Assembly: GCA_947444195.1 (NCBI GenBank)
Contig: CANEZL010000035.1
Coordinates: 1 to 49,113 of the forward strand
Reading direction: 5' to 3'
DNA: 49,113 nucleotides
From: Methylobacteriaceae bacterium
GTDB lineage: Bacteria; Pseudomonadota; Alphaproteobacteria; Rhizobiales; Beijerinckiaceae
The notes beneath the pieces are model-generated. The model was given only the letters and a program-made list of their open reading frames with translations, was not told the DNA's origin and made no database searches. The translations under genes were made by a program, and so were the position numbers. Positions 11,427 to 19,253 of this stretch are shown here, in pieces; the first letter of the stretch is position 1, and every line of letters begins with the position of its first letter.

Positions 11427-11453
11427 GTCCGCCGCGGTTCCGGCGTTGTTGCC

Positions 11454-12341
11454 TCAGGCCGCCTTCAGCACCTGGGCCACGGTCTCGCCGAAGGAGCCCG
11501 GGTCGGGGGCCACGGTCAGCCCGTAGGAGCGCATGATCTCGGCCTTCTCGGCGGCGCTGTCGCCGGTGGCCGAGATGATCGCGCCGGCGTGCCCCATGCG
11601 GCGGCCCTTCGGGGCGGTGAGGCCGGCCACGAACCCGATCACCGGCTTCGACATGTTCTCCTTGATCCAGGCGGAGGCCTCGGCCTCCTGCGGACCGCCG
11701 ATCTCGCCGATCATCAGGACGGCGTGGGTGTCCGGATCGCGCTCGAACAGGGCGAGATGGTCGAGGAAGGAGGAGCCGTTGATCGGGTCGCCGCCGATGC
11801 CCACCGAGGTGGAGATGCCGATGCCGAGCGCCTTCATCTGCGAGGCGGCCTCGTAGCCCAGCGTCCCCGAGCGCGAGATCACGCCCACATTGCCCTTGAG
11901 GTAGATGTGGCCGGGCATGATGCCGAGCATGGCCTTGCCGGGCGAGATGATGCCCGCGCAGTTCGGGCCGACCACGGTGGTGCGGCGGTCCCTGGGGTAG
12001 CGCATCAGGTAGCGCTTCACCCGCATCATGTCCTGGGCCGGGATGCCGTCCGTGATCGAGCAGACGAGCTTCAGCCCGGCATCGGCGCCCTCCATGATGG
12101 CGTCCGCGGCGAACGGCGGGGCGACGAAGGTGATCGCCGTGGTGGCGCCGGTCTCGCGCACCGCCTCCTTGACGGTGTTGAACACGGGCAGGCCGAGATG
12201 GCTGCGCCCGCCCTTGCCCGGGGTGACGCCGCCGACGACGTTCGTGCCGTAATCCAGCATTTCCTTGGCGTGGAAGGTGCCCTTGTCGCCGGTGATGCCC
12301 TGGACGATGATCGGGGTCTTCTCGTCGATGAGAATGCTCAT
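11454..12341 (-). CDS. mtkB: Malate thiokinase (malate-CoA ligase), SucD-like subunit
   Basis: With MtkA it makes malyl-CoA from malate, CoA and ATP in the serine cycle. The 295-residue protein follows the succinyl-CoA synthetase alpha-subunit plan: N-terminal CoA-binding Rossmann fold (IIVQGITGDKGTFH, GGVTPGKGG), the ligase domain, and the phosphorylated histidine H251 in GRRMGHAGAI. It follows mtkA by 18 bp. Assignment to malate rather than succinate rests on the neighbours (mtkA, ppc, mclA), since the families are close. Confidence 0.96.
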   Translation of the reverse strand: MSILIDEKTPIIVQGITGDKGTFHAKEMLDYGTNVVGGVTPGKGGRSHLGLPVFNTVKEAVRETGATTAITFVAPPFAADAIMEGADAGLKLVCSITDGIPAQDMMRVKRYLMRYPRDRRTTVVGPNCAGIISPGKAMLGIMPGHIYLKGNVGVISRSGTLGYEAASQMKALGIGISTSVGIGGDPINGSSFLDHLALFERDPDTHAVLMIGEIGGPQEAEASAWIKENMSKPVIGFVAGLTAPKGRRMGHAGAIISATGDSAAEKAEIMRSYGLTVAPDPGSFGETVAQVLKAA

Positions 12342-12359
12342 GGCGTGATCTCCCCTCGC

Positions 12360-13550
12360 TCAGCGGTCGTTCTTGGTGCTGTTCTTGGCACTCTCGCAGG
12401 CCTCGACGGCCTTGCGCGCGGCTTCCGACAGGGTGTCGGCGGTGATGAGGGCGAGCCCGCTCTCGGCGAGGATCCTCTGGCCCGCCTCCACGTTCGTGCC
12501 GGCGAGGCGCACCACCAGCGGCACCTCGATCTTCACCTCGCGGGCGGCCTGGACCACGCCCTCGGCGACCCAGTCGCAGCGGTTGATGCCGGCGAAGATG
12601 TTGACGAGGATCGCCTTGACGTTTCTGTCCGAGAGGACGAGCCGGAAGGCCGTGGCGACGCGCTCCGGCGAGGCGCCGCCGCCGACATCCAGAAAATTCG
12701 CCGGCTCGCCGCCCGCGTGCTTGATCATGTCCATGGTGGCCATGGCGAGGCCGGCGCCGTTGACGATGCAGCCGATCTCGCCGTCGAGGCCGATATAGCT
12801 GAGGTTGTGCTCCGCCGCCTGCGCCTCGCGCGGATCCCCTTGCGAGGGATCGTGCATGTCCGCGATGTTGCGGCGGCGGAACATGGCGTTGTCGTCGAAG
12901 CTCATCTTGGCGTCGAGGGCCAGCACCCGGTCGTCCTTGGTGACGACGAGGGGGTTGATCTCCAGCATGGTGCCGTCGCAGTCGCGGAACGCCCGGTAGG
13001 CGTTCATGATGGTCTTCACCGCGGCCGAGACCTGCTTGATGTTGAGGCCGAGCTGGAAGGCGATCTCGCGGGCCTGGAACTGCTGCAGGCCGACGGCCGG
13101 CTCGACCACGATCTGGATCAGCGCGTCCGGATCGGTCGCGGCGATCTCCTCGATGTCTATGCCCCCGCGCTGGCTCGCGATGACGCGCACGCGCTCGGCC
13201 TTCCGGTCCAGCACGTAGCCGAGATAGAGCTCGCGCTCGAACGGGTCGGCGGTCTCCACGTAGACCCGCTGCACGGGCTTGCCCTCGGGGCCGGTCTGGA
13301 TCGTGACGAGGCGTTTTCCCAGAAGCTCGCGGGCGGCGTCGCGCACCTCGTTGTAGGTGCGGCAGAGCTTGATCCCGCCGGCCTTGCCGCGGGCGCCGGC
13401 ATGGATCTGCGCCTTCACCGCCCAGAACGAGCCGCCGAGCTCGGTCGCCGCGTAGACCGCCTGATCGGGGCTGAAGGCCACCGCGCCCTTGGGCACCGCG
13501 ACGCCGAAGCCCGCGAGGAGCTCCTTGGCCTGATACTCGTGGACGTCCAT
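12360..13550 (-). CDS. mtkA: Malate thiokinase (malate-CoA ligase), SucC-like ATP-grasp subunit
   Basis: The 396-residue subunit resembles the succinyl-CoA synthetase beta subunit: [17 protein letters not shown] opens the ATP-grasp domain, [16 protein letters not shown] is the nucleotide-binding loop, [11 protein letters not shown] carries metal-binding residues, and the C-terminal flavodoxin-like half ([26 protein letters not shown]) contacts the partner subunit. I chose the ATG at 13550, preceded by GGAGGCGCGCG, over the longer frame, whose first 30 residues are unrelated. It is the first gene of the second serine-cycle unit; the 255-bp gap to fchA holds its promoter region. Confidence 0.96.
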   Translation of the reverse strand: MDVHEYQAKELLAGFGVAVPKGAVAFSPDQAVYAATELGGSFWAVKAQIHAGARGKAGGIKLCRTYNEVRDAARELLGKRLVTIQTGPEGKPVQRVYVETADPFERELYLGYVLDRKAERVRVIASQRGGIDIEEIAATDPDALIQIVVEPAVGLQQFQAREIAFQLGLNIKQVSAAVKTIMNAYRAFRDCDGTMLEINPLVVTKDDRVLALDAKMSFDDNAMFRRRNIADMHDPSQGDPREAQAAEHNLSYIGLDGEIGCIVNGAGLAMATMDMIKHAGGEPANFLDVGGGASPERVATAFRLVLSDRNVKAILVNIFAGINRCDWVAEGVVQAAREVKIEVPLVVRLAGTNVEAGQRILAESGLALITADTLSEAARKAVEACESAKNSTKNDR

Positions 13551-13764
13551 CGCGCGCCTCCTCCAACGTTGGCTGACCTTCGGTCTTGATGCCCTTGATA
13601 TCCGCAAATTTTGTTTCGCGGGAGCATGCCTTTCGGTCAATTTTTTTTATATCGATGTTGAGCGGGACTTGAGCGCCGGCAAAGCCGCGCTGTCCGATCA
13701 GGTCTCGCTGAATGAATTCAAAGGATCGACAGCGGCCGAGCGCGGCTTCGCCCGGGATCCACAG
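13551..13764 (-). promoter_or_regulatory. Upstream region of mtkA (second serine-cycle operon)
   Basis: This stretch separates fchA from mtkA and is unusually AT-rich for the window, with an A8 run (minus strand, 13641-13648) directly followed by TTGACC (13640-13635), a possible -35 hexamer. No convincing -10 is visible 16-18 bp further. In M. extorquens AM1 the LysR-type activator QscR is reported to bind upstream of mtkA; a binding site cannot be located here by eye. GCATGCC occurs at 13624-13630. Confidence 0.45.
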
Positions 13765-13787
13765 CCCCCGATCTTCGCGATCGGGGG
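13765..13787 (-). terminator. Hairpin after fchA, boundary between the two serine-cycle units
   Basis: CCCCCGATC (13765-13773) pairs perfectly with GATCGGGGG (13779-13787) around a 5-base loop, 18 bp past the fchA stop. There is no T-run, so termination might be partial or Rho-assisted. Its place fits the two separate transcription units reported in M. extorquens. Confidence 0.6.
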
Positions 13788-13805
13788 CGGGATGCGGTGC
13801 GCGCC

Positions 13806-14432
13806 TCAGTTCACCTTGGCCTTGACCACGTCGTAGATCCGCTCGTTGAGCGCGTGCGCCTCGGCCAGCAAGCCTTCGAGCTCGGCAAGGCGCTCCTCGG
13901 CGAACTCGCGGTCCTCCAGGCCCTTGGCGTTCACGTAGACGTTCAGCGCCGCGCTGCGCAGGCCGGCATAGGCCGAGAGCACGGCCACGCCCGCGTCGCT
14001 GATCACGTTGAGGTTGCCCTTGTCGGCGGCGATTCCCGCGAGGTCGATCACCGCGCGGCAGGCCCGGCAGCAGGCGAGCGGCACGTCGGTGGCGGTCTTC
14101 AGCGCCTCCTGGATCCGTTCGGCGCGGGCGGCCTTCTCCTCGTCGGTGCCCTTGGGCAGGCCGTAGGCCCCCATCACCGCGTCGAAGGCGGTGACGTCCT
14201 CGGCGATCATGCCGGTGAGCGCCACGCGCAGGCCCTCGGACTTGGCGAGCACGTCCTTCAGCTCGGCCTCGACCTCGGCGTACTTCTTCTTGCCGATGGT
14301 GAGGTTGCACACCATCGAGACCAGGGCGGCGCCCATGGCGCCGGAGATGGCGGCGGCCCCGCCGCCGCCGGGGGTGGGGCTGGAACTGGCCAGCCCTTCG
14401 AGGAAGGTCGCGATGGTCGCGTTCTCGGCCAT
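13806..14432 (-). CDS. fchA: Methenyl-tetrahydrofolate cyclohydrolase
   Basis: Interconverts 5,10-methenyl-H4F and 10-formyl-H4F, feeding formate-derived carbon towards methylene-H4F. The 208-residue protein is of the formiminotransferase-cyclodeaminase C-terminal family, not the FolD family: PTPGGGGAAAISGAMGAALV near residue 20 is its hallmark, followed by all-helical sequence. It starts 9 bp after the mtdA stop, so the two consecutive folate enzymes are tightly coupled. Length equals that of the M. extorquens enzyme as I recall it. Confidence 0.96.
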   Translation of the reverse strand: MAENATIATFLEGLASSSPTPGGGGAAAISGAMGAALVSMVCNLTIGKKKYAEVEAELKDVLAKSEGLRVALTGMIAEDVTAFDAVMGAYGLPKGTDEEKAARAERIQEALKTATDVPLACCRACRAVIDLAGIAADKGNLNVISDAGVAVLSAYAGLRSAALNVYVNAKGLEDREFAEERLAELEGLLAEAHALNERIYDVVKAKVN

Positions 14433-14441
14433 GGCGCGTCC

Positions 14442-15302
14442 TCAGGCCATCTTCTTGGCCAGCGCGTAGATCTCCTCGGCATCGAGCACCTGCTCGGTGT
14501 TGTCGAAGAGCTGGCCGACGCAGGCCCGGTGGAGCTTGAGCTTCAGGCCGCCGATGCCGAGCGCCCCGAAGGCGCGCTTGCCGTGGCGCTCCTTGCCCTT
14601 GTCCATCGCCTCGATGCCGCCGAGCCCGAGGGGGGGCTGGGCGTTGTAGTCGGCCACGAACTCGATCGAGGCCTCGTCCTTCCAGACGTCCTCGGGCAGG
14701 AGTTCGAGGCCGATGGCGCCGGCCGAGAACACGATGTTCTGGCCCTTGACGACCCGGGCGCGCGAGCCGGCATCCGGCGTCTCGGCGGCGGTCACGCTGA
14801 CGCCGAAGCGCTTGTTGACGGCGTCCGCCGCGGCTTGCGCCTTGTCGAGGGAGCGCCCGCACAGGGTCACCTCGGCGCCCTCCCTGGCCAGGAGCGCGGC
14901 CGAGCGCATGCCGACCGGGCCGGTGCCGGCGAGCACCACGGCCTTCTTGCCCTCGAGCGAACCGGCGGCCTTGGCGACGAGCGCCACGCCCGCGGCGGCG
15001 GTGGTGTTCGAGCCGTTCGAATCGAGCATCACCGAGACGCGGAAGGGGCCGAAGAAGCGCTTCTTGACGGCGCTCAGCACCGCCTCGCCCGCGGCCATGC
15101 TGCCGCCGCCCACGAAGATGGCGGTCGACTTCTTCTCCGAGCCGCCGCGGGTGTAGATCGTGCCGTCGACCAGCGCGCCGACGTTCTCAGGGTTGACGTT
15201 GCCGTAGCCGGTGATGTGGTCCGCCCCGCCGTCGTAGCCGACCACCGTGTCGAACACGCTCGGCACCGAATCCGTGTCGAAGAGGAACAGCAGCTTCTTC
15301 AT
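14442..15302 (-). CDS. mtdA: NADP-dependent methylene-tetrahydromethanopterin/methylene-tetrahydrofolate dehydrogenase
   Basis: Reversibly links methenyl- and methylene-H4F (or H4MPT) with NADP(H), a hallmark enzyme of methylotrophic Methylobacteriaceae. The 286-residue protein has the N-terminal pterin-binding part (FDTDSVPSVFDTVVGYDGG, GNVNPENVGA, FFGPFRVSVMLDSNGSN) and an NADP Rossmann motif (VVLAGTGPVGMRSAALL, about residue 125) followed by CGRSLDKAQ. The start ATG at 15302 gives MKKLLFLFDTD, close to the AM1 protein start. Third gene of the sgaA operon, 164 bp after hprA in a gap carrying palindromic repeats. Confidence 0.97.
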   Translation of the reverse strand: MKKLLFLFDTDSVPSVFDTVVGYDGGADHITGYGNVNPENVGALVDGTIYTRGGSEKKSTAIFVGGGSMAAGEAVLSAVKKRFFGPFRVSVMLDSNGSNTTAAAGVALVAKAAGSLEGKKAVVLAGTGPVGMRSAALLAREGAEVTLCGRSLDKAQAAADAVNKRFGVSVTAAETPDAGSRARVVKGQNIVFSAGAIGLELLPEDVWKDEASIEFVADYNAQPPLGLGGIEAMDKGKERHGKRAFGALGIGGLKLKLHRACVGQLFDNTEQVLDAEEIYALAKKMA

Positions 15303-15361
15303 GATCGCGTCCTTATCGCCCGCCTTGGGGCGTGATGGGAGTGTCGTCAGGTCATGGGATC

Positions 15362-15455
15362 CCAAAGGGACACGTCCCTTTGGCGGGGTGCCGGGGCAGC
15401 GCCTCGGCATCGTTCCGGGCTCTGCCCGGACCCGCGAGAGGGGTGACCCCTCTCG
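15362..15455. repeat. Palindromic intergenic repeat unit between hprA and mtdA
   Basis: Two strong palindromes bound this unit: CCAAAGGGAC (15362-15371) with GTCCCTTTGG (15374-15383), and CGAGAGGGG (15435-15443) with CCCCTCTCG (15447-15455). The sequence between them reads GGGGTGCCGGGGCAGCGCC and related GC-rich text. The arrangement looks like a mobile-type extragenic palindromic element inserted within the operon; I recall similar units in Methylobacterium genomes but cannot verify copy number here. Confidence 0.7.
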
Positions 15456-15466
15456 ACACCCGGATT

Positions 15467-16411
15467 TCAGGCCTCGACCACGTTCTGCGGCTTGCCGGCG
15501 ACGTAGGCCTCGACATTGTCGACGAGCTGGTCGGCGAGGATCTGCATCGCCTCCTTGCTGGCCCAGGCCACGTGCGGCGTGACGATGAGGTTCGGCAGGT
15601 CCGCCTCGCAGAGGATGTTGCCGTCCTTCGGGGGCTCCTGCGCCACCACGTCGAAACCGGCGCCCGCGATGGTGCCGTTCTTCAAGGCGTCCAGCAGCGC
15701 CGCCTCGTCCACGAGCCCGCCGCGGGCCGTGTTGATGAGGATGGCGCTCTTCTTCATCTTCGCGAACTGTTCCGCGCCGATCAGGTTGCGGGTGTCGGGG
15801 GTGAGCGGCACGTGCAGCGTGATCACGTCCGACTGCGTCAGGATCGTCTCGAAATCGACGAGGCCCTCCTGCGGGAAGACGTCGTAGGCGATGACCTTCA
15901 TGCCGAGCGCCTCGGCGCGCTTGGCGATCGACTTGCCGAGCGCCCCGTAGCCGACGATGCCGAGCGTCGAGCCGGCGATGTCGTAGATCGGATAGTCGAA
16001 GTAGCAGAACTGCTTCGACCTGTTCCAGTCACCGCGGCGCACGGAGTTCGCGTAGGGCACGATGGCGCGGCGCAGGGCGAACATCAGCCCGACCACGTGC
16101 TCGGGCACGGTGTTGAAGGCGTAGTTGCGGATGTTGACGACCGTGACCCCTTGCGCCTTGGCCGCGGCCTTGTCGACCACGTCGGTGCCGGTGGCGGCGA
16201 CCGCGATCAGCTTGAGGTCGGGCAGCTGCGCCAAGGTGTCGGCGCGCATCGGCACCTTGTTGATGAGCGCGATCTCGGCGCCCTTCAGGCGCTCGACGGT
16301 CTCCTCGGGCGTCCAGGTCGACTCGTACTCCACGTACTCGTGCGGGAAGTTGAACGCGCGCACCTTGGCGTCGAGGGATTCGCGGTCGAGGAACACGATC
16401 TTCTTCGTCAT
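15467..16411 (-). CDS. hprA: Hydroxypyruvate reductase (D-glycerate dehydrogenase)
   Basis: Reduces hydroxypyruvate to D-glycerate in the serine cycle. The 314-residue protein is a D-2-hydroxyacid dehydrogenase with Rossmann motif GIVGYGALGKS (151-161) and the catalytic triad R230 (INTARGGLVDE), E259 (VAQEPPKDG) and H280 (VTPHVAWAS). The start at 16411 (MTKKIVFLD) is chosen over an ATG six codons upstream because it matches the family start. Second gene of the sgaA operon. Confidence 0.96.
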   Translation of the reverse strand: MTKKIVFLDRESLDAKVRAFNFPHEYVEYESTWTPEETVERLKGAEIALINKVPMRADTLAQLPDLKLIAVAATGTDVVDKAAAKAQGVTVVNIRNYAFNTVPEHVVGLMFALRRAIVPYANSVRRGDWNRSKQFCYFDYPIYDIAGSTLGIVGYGALGKSIAKRAEALGMKVIAYDVFPQEGLVDFETILTQSDVITLHVPLTPDTRNLIGAEQFAKMKKSAILINTARGGLVDEAALLDALKNGTIAGAGFDVVAQEPPKDGNILCEADLPNLIVTPHVAWASKEAMQILADQLVDNVEAYVAGKPQNVVEA

Positions 16412-16562
16412 GAAACCCTCTCGTGTCACGGGACGGGCCCTGCGGCCGGTCCCGGCGACGTCCGGCCCTCAGGCACCGGACGGTTGCGACGTTCCTCCCG
16501 GCGCCGGTTGATCCGGACGCCGCGGCCGGCTCCGCGGATGCGCGAGGCCGGCCTCGATCTTG

Positions 16563-16599
16563 GACCCGATAGGGTCGGCCGCGGGAAGCCCCCGCGGCC
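16563..16599 (-). terminator. Tandem hairpins between sgaA and hprA
   Basis: GGCCGCGGG (16577-16585) pairs with CCCGCGGCC (16591-16599), and directly next to it GACCC (16563-16567) pairs with GGGTC (16572-16576). Both lie just past the sgaA stop and lack a T-run. Since sgaA and hprA are co-transcribed in M. extorquens, these may attenuate or protect the sgaA message rather than end transcription. The remaining part of the 206-bp gap shows no gene. Confidence 0.5.
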
Positions 16600-16617
16600 C
16601 CCGGGCGCTTCCCGCCG

Positions 16618-17826
16618 TCAGGCCTTGGCGAGGGGGTTCTCGCGCAGGTAGCTCGAGGCCGCGGCGACGCCGGAGCCGGGGGTCACCTTCACCCCGTTGT
16701 CGAGCATGGCCATCTCCGCGCCCGCGATGGCGCCGAGCAGCGAGAGTTCGTTGAGGTCGCCCACGTGGCCGATGCGGAAGACCTTGCCCGCCACCTTGTT
16801 GAGGCCGGCGCCCAGCGCGAGGTTGTAGCGCACGAAGGCGTGCTTGATGATCGCGGCGGCATCGACGCCCTCCGGCACCACGATGGCGGTGACGGTGTCG
16901 GAGTTCCACTTGGGCTCCTTGGCGCAGGTCTTCAGGCCCCAGGCGGCCACGGCCTGGCGGGTGGCCTCGCCGAGCACGTGGTGGCGGTGGAAGACGTTCT
17001 CCATGCCCTCCTCGAACAGGCAGGCGAGCGCCTCGCGCAGGCCGTAGAGCAGCGGCAGCGACGGGGTGTAGGGGAAGTAGCCCGCCGGGTTCTGCTTCCT
17101 GTGGTCCTCCCAGTCGAAGTAGACGCGGGCGAGACGGTCGTTGCGGCCAGCGACGCCCTCGGCGACCTTGAGCGCCTTGGGGCTGACGCAGATCACGCCG
17201 AGGCCGGCGGGGAGCATCAGGCCCTTCTGCGAGCCGGCGATGGCGCAGTCGACCTTCCACGCGTCCATCTGGAAGGGCAGCGAGCCGATGGAGGAGACGC
17301 CGTCGGCGAAGAGCAGGGCCGGGTGGCCGGCGGCGTCCATGGCCTTGCGCACGGCGCCGACATCGCTGGTGACGCCGGTGGCGGTCTCGTTGTGGACCAC
17401 CATCACCGCCTTGATCTCGTGCCCCTTGTCGGCCCGCAGGGCCTCCTCGATCTTCTGCGGGTCGGCGCCGGTGCCCCACTCCTCGTCCTGGACGATGACG
17501 TCGAGGCCGAGGCGCTGGGCCATGTCGATCCAGAGATGGCTGAACTGGCCGAAGCGGGGGGCCAGCACCTTGTCGCCGCGCGACAGGGTGTTGGTCAGCG
17601 CCGATTCCCAGATGCCGGTGCCGGAGGCCGGGAACAGGAAGATGGTGCCCTCAGTGGAGCCGTAGACCTTCTTGGTGTCCTGGAAGAGGGGCTTCGTCAG
17701 GGCGGGGAAGTCGACGGAGCGGTGGTCCTCGGAGGGCACCAGCATCGCCCGCTGCACGCGGTCCGGAATGTTGGTCGGGCCGGGGACGAACAGGTGGTTG
17801 CGACCGGGGCGTCGGGTTGCCGCCAT
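16618..17826 (-). CDS. sgaA: Serine-glyoxylate aminotransferase
   Basis: Transfers the amino group of serine to glyoxylate, giving hydroxypyruvate and glycine; a signature serine-cycle enzyme. The 402-residue class V aminotransferase opens with NHLFVPGPTNIPDRV, has the substrate/PLP region FPASGTGIWESAL, the PLP-ring aspartate in LLFADGVSSIGSLPF (D175), and the Schiff-base lysine K201 in AGSQKGLMLPAG. It is the first gene of the sgaA-hprA-mtdA-fchA unit and has a long upstream region. Confidence 0.97.
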   Translation of the reverse strand: MAATRRPGRNHLFVPGPTNIPDRVQRAMLVPSEDHRSVDFPALTKPLFQDTKKVYGSTEGTIFLFPASGTGIWESALTNTLSRGDKVLAPRFGQFSHLWIDMAQRLGLDVIVQDEEWGTGADPQKIEEALRADKGHEIKAVMVVHNETATGVTSDVGAVRKAMDAAGHPALLFADGVSSIGSLPFQMDAWKVDCAIAGSQKGLMLPAGLGVICVSPKALKVAEGVAGRNDRLARVYFDWEDHRKQNPAGYFPYTPSLPLLYGLREALACLFEEGMENVFHRHHVLGEATRQAVAAWGLKTCAKEPKWNSDTVTAIVVPEGVDAAAIIKHAFVRYNLALGAGLNKVAGKVFRIGHVGDLNELSLLGAIAGAEMAMLDNGVKVTPGSGVAAASSYLRENPLAKA

Positions 17827-18359
17827 GATGTTTCCTCCAAAGATCTCAAGCAGGACGCCGGCTCACGGGGCACGGCGCCGGGTTGTTCACGTCACGACAG
17901 GCTGGTCTCGAGCGGGACGCGTCCTCCAGGCCCGGTTTTCCCGGCTCGAACGGAGGATCGGTCCCGGACGGAGCGGCGGGGCGGCCTCGCGCCGCTCGCG
18001 GTCGCGGCATGCCTGCATGCCGGTCGCCTCCGAAGTCCCTTGGTTTTCCCTATGAGCGACGGCCGCGCGGGCGCCGCGGGCGCCCGCCACCGTCTCCACA
18101 TCGTCCTCGAATCCCTCGCCCGGATATCGACCCGCGTCGCGTCGGAGCCGGCCTGGAGCCGTCCCTTCCGCGCAAGGGGATTATGGCCGGCCAAGTCACG
18201 GAAAGAAAACCGGAAAAACTTCGCCGTTCCGGAAAAAAAATTTTCCTTGCGATGCACCACCAGGGGCCCCGCGTTGATGGATTTCTACTGCATCGCAACA
18301 TGACTCAGCTTCGGAGATCGGATGGATCCGCACGGCGCGACGCCCCGCGGGCCGCCGTG
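17827..18359. promoter_or_regulatory. Long regulatory gap upstream of sgaA and plcP
   Basis: Most of the 596-bp gap between divergent genes holds no credible gene; small reading frames in it have Arg/Pro/Gly-rich shadow composition. Visible structure: a direct repeat GCATGCC-T-GCATGCC (18007-18021); CCGGAA (18210-18215) facing TTCCGG (18227-18232); an A8-T4 tract within GGAAAAAAAATTTTCC (18231-18246); and a perfect inverted repeat TTGCGATGCA (18247-18256) / TGCATCGCAA (18289-18298). In M. extorquens AM1 the activator QscR is reported to bind upstream of sga, so part of this region probably serves that role. Confidence 0.6.
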
Positions 18360-18377
18360 GCGTCATCAAACTGATAC
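18360..18377 (+). promoter_or_regulatory. Candidate Pho box upstream of plcP
   Basis: Two 7-base half-sites GCGTCAT and CTGATAC are separated by CAAA, giving the 7-4-7 spacing of PhoB boxes (consensus CTGTCAT-N4-CTGTCAC). Each half matches 5 of 7. It ends 45 bp before the start codon of the phosphoesterase, a position suited to activation. The match is by eye and imperfect. Confidence 0.45.
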
Positions 18378-18422
18378 GGGATTTCGGTTTGGCTCGCCCC
18401 GCCATCGACCGGGGAGGCGCGC

Positions 18423-19253
18423 ATGGGTGAAGACACGGAAGCGGTCCGCGTCCGGACGCTGTTCCTGTCCGACCTCCATCTCGGGACGAAGGGCTGCCAG
18501 GCCGGGCTGCTCCTCGATTTCCTGAAGGATTACGACGCGGACACGGTCTACCTCGTCGGCGACATCGTCGACGGCTGGCAGCTGCGCTCCGGCTGGTACT
18601 GGCCGCAGGCCCACAACGACGTGGTGCAGAAGCTCCTGCGCAAGGTGCGCAAGGGCGCCCACATCGTCTACGTGCCGGGCAACCACGACGAGTTCCTCCG
18701 CGACTACATCGGCACCACCTTCGGCGGGATCGAGATCGCCGACAGCCGCGTGCACGAGTCGGCGGACGGCCTGCGCTACCTCGTGATCCACGGCGACCAG
18801 TTCGACATGGTTGTGCGCCACGCCCGCTGGCTCGCGCATCTGGGCGACGGCGCCTACACCTTCGCCCTCTGGGTCAATACCGGAATCAACCGCGTGCGCC
18901 GCCGGCTCGGCCTGTCCTACTGGTCGCTCTCGGCCTGGGCCAAGCTGAAGGTGAAGAACGCGGTCAACTTCATCGGCCAGTTCGAGGAGTTCCTCACCGA
19001 GGAGGCCCGGCGCCAGGGCGCGGACGGGGTGATCTGTGGCCACATCCACCACGCCGCCAACCGCGAGATCGCGGGCCTGCGCTACCTCAACACCGGCGAC
19101 TGGGTCGAATCCTGCACCGCGATCGTCGAGCATTACGACGGGCGCATGGAGGTGCTGAACTATCCGGCGATCCTGCGCGCCCGGGCCGCCGCGGCCGAGG
19201 CCACCGCGCGGGAGGCGCCGGTGGGCGTGGACGGAAGGCGGGCGGTGGCGTGA
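18423..19253 (+). CDS. plcP: PlcP-type phospholipase C-like metallophosphoesterase (UDP-2,3-diacylglucosamine hydrolase-like)
   Basis: The 276-residue calcineurin-like phosphoesterase has all metal motifs: DLHLG (about 18), GDIVDGW (about 47), GNHDE (about 84), HGDQFD and CGHIHHA. Segments such as YWPQAHNDVVQKLLRK, LSYWSLSAWAKLKVKNAV and RYLNTGDWVESCTAIVEHYDG resemble the rhizobial PlcP family, which removes phosphocholine/ethanolamine headgroups from phospholipids under phosphate starvation, rather than classical LpxH. Its last four bases overlap the next gene (GTGA), a glycosyltransferase, as in plcP-agt lipid-remodelling pairs. Family assignment is from memory of motifs; LpxH-like activity is the alternative. 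Confidence 0.82.
   Translation: MGEDTEAVRVRTLFLSDLHLGTKGCQAGLLLDFLKDYDADTVYLVGDIVDGWQLRSGWYWPQAHNDVVQKLLRKVRKGAHIVYVPGNHDEFLRDYIGTTFGGIEIADSRVHESADGLRYLVIHGDQFDMVVRHARWLAHLGDGAYTFALWVNTGINRVRRRLGLSYWSLSAWAKLKVKNAVNFIGQFEEFLTEEARRQGADGVICGHIHHAANREIAGLRYLNTGDWVESCTAIVEHYDGRMEVLNYPAILRARAAAAEATAREAPVGVDGRRAVA

Noticed and set aside
17883..18405. Several small frames in the sgaA upstream gap
   Set aside because: Composition is shadow-like, starts lack ribosome-binding sites, and the frames cross AT-rich regulatory sequence.
18423..19253. Simple assignment of this gene as lpxH
   Set aside because: Sequence blocks and the coupled GT4 gene fit PlcP better, although LpxH-type activity cannot be excluded.
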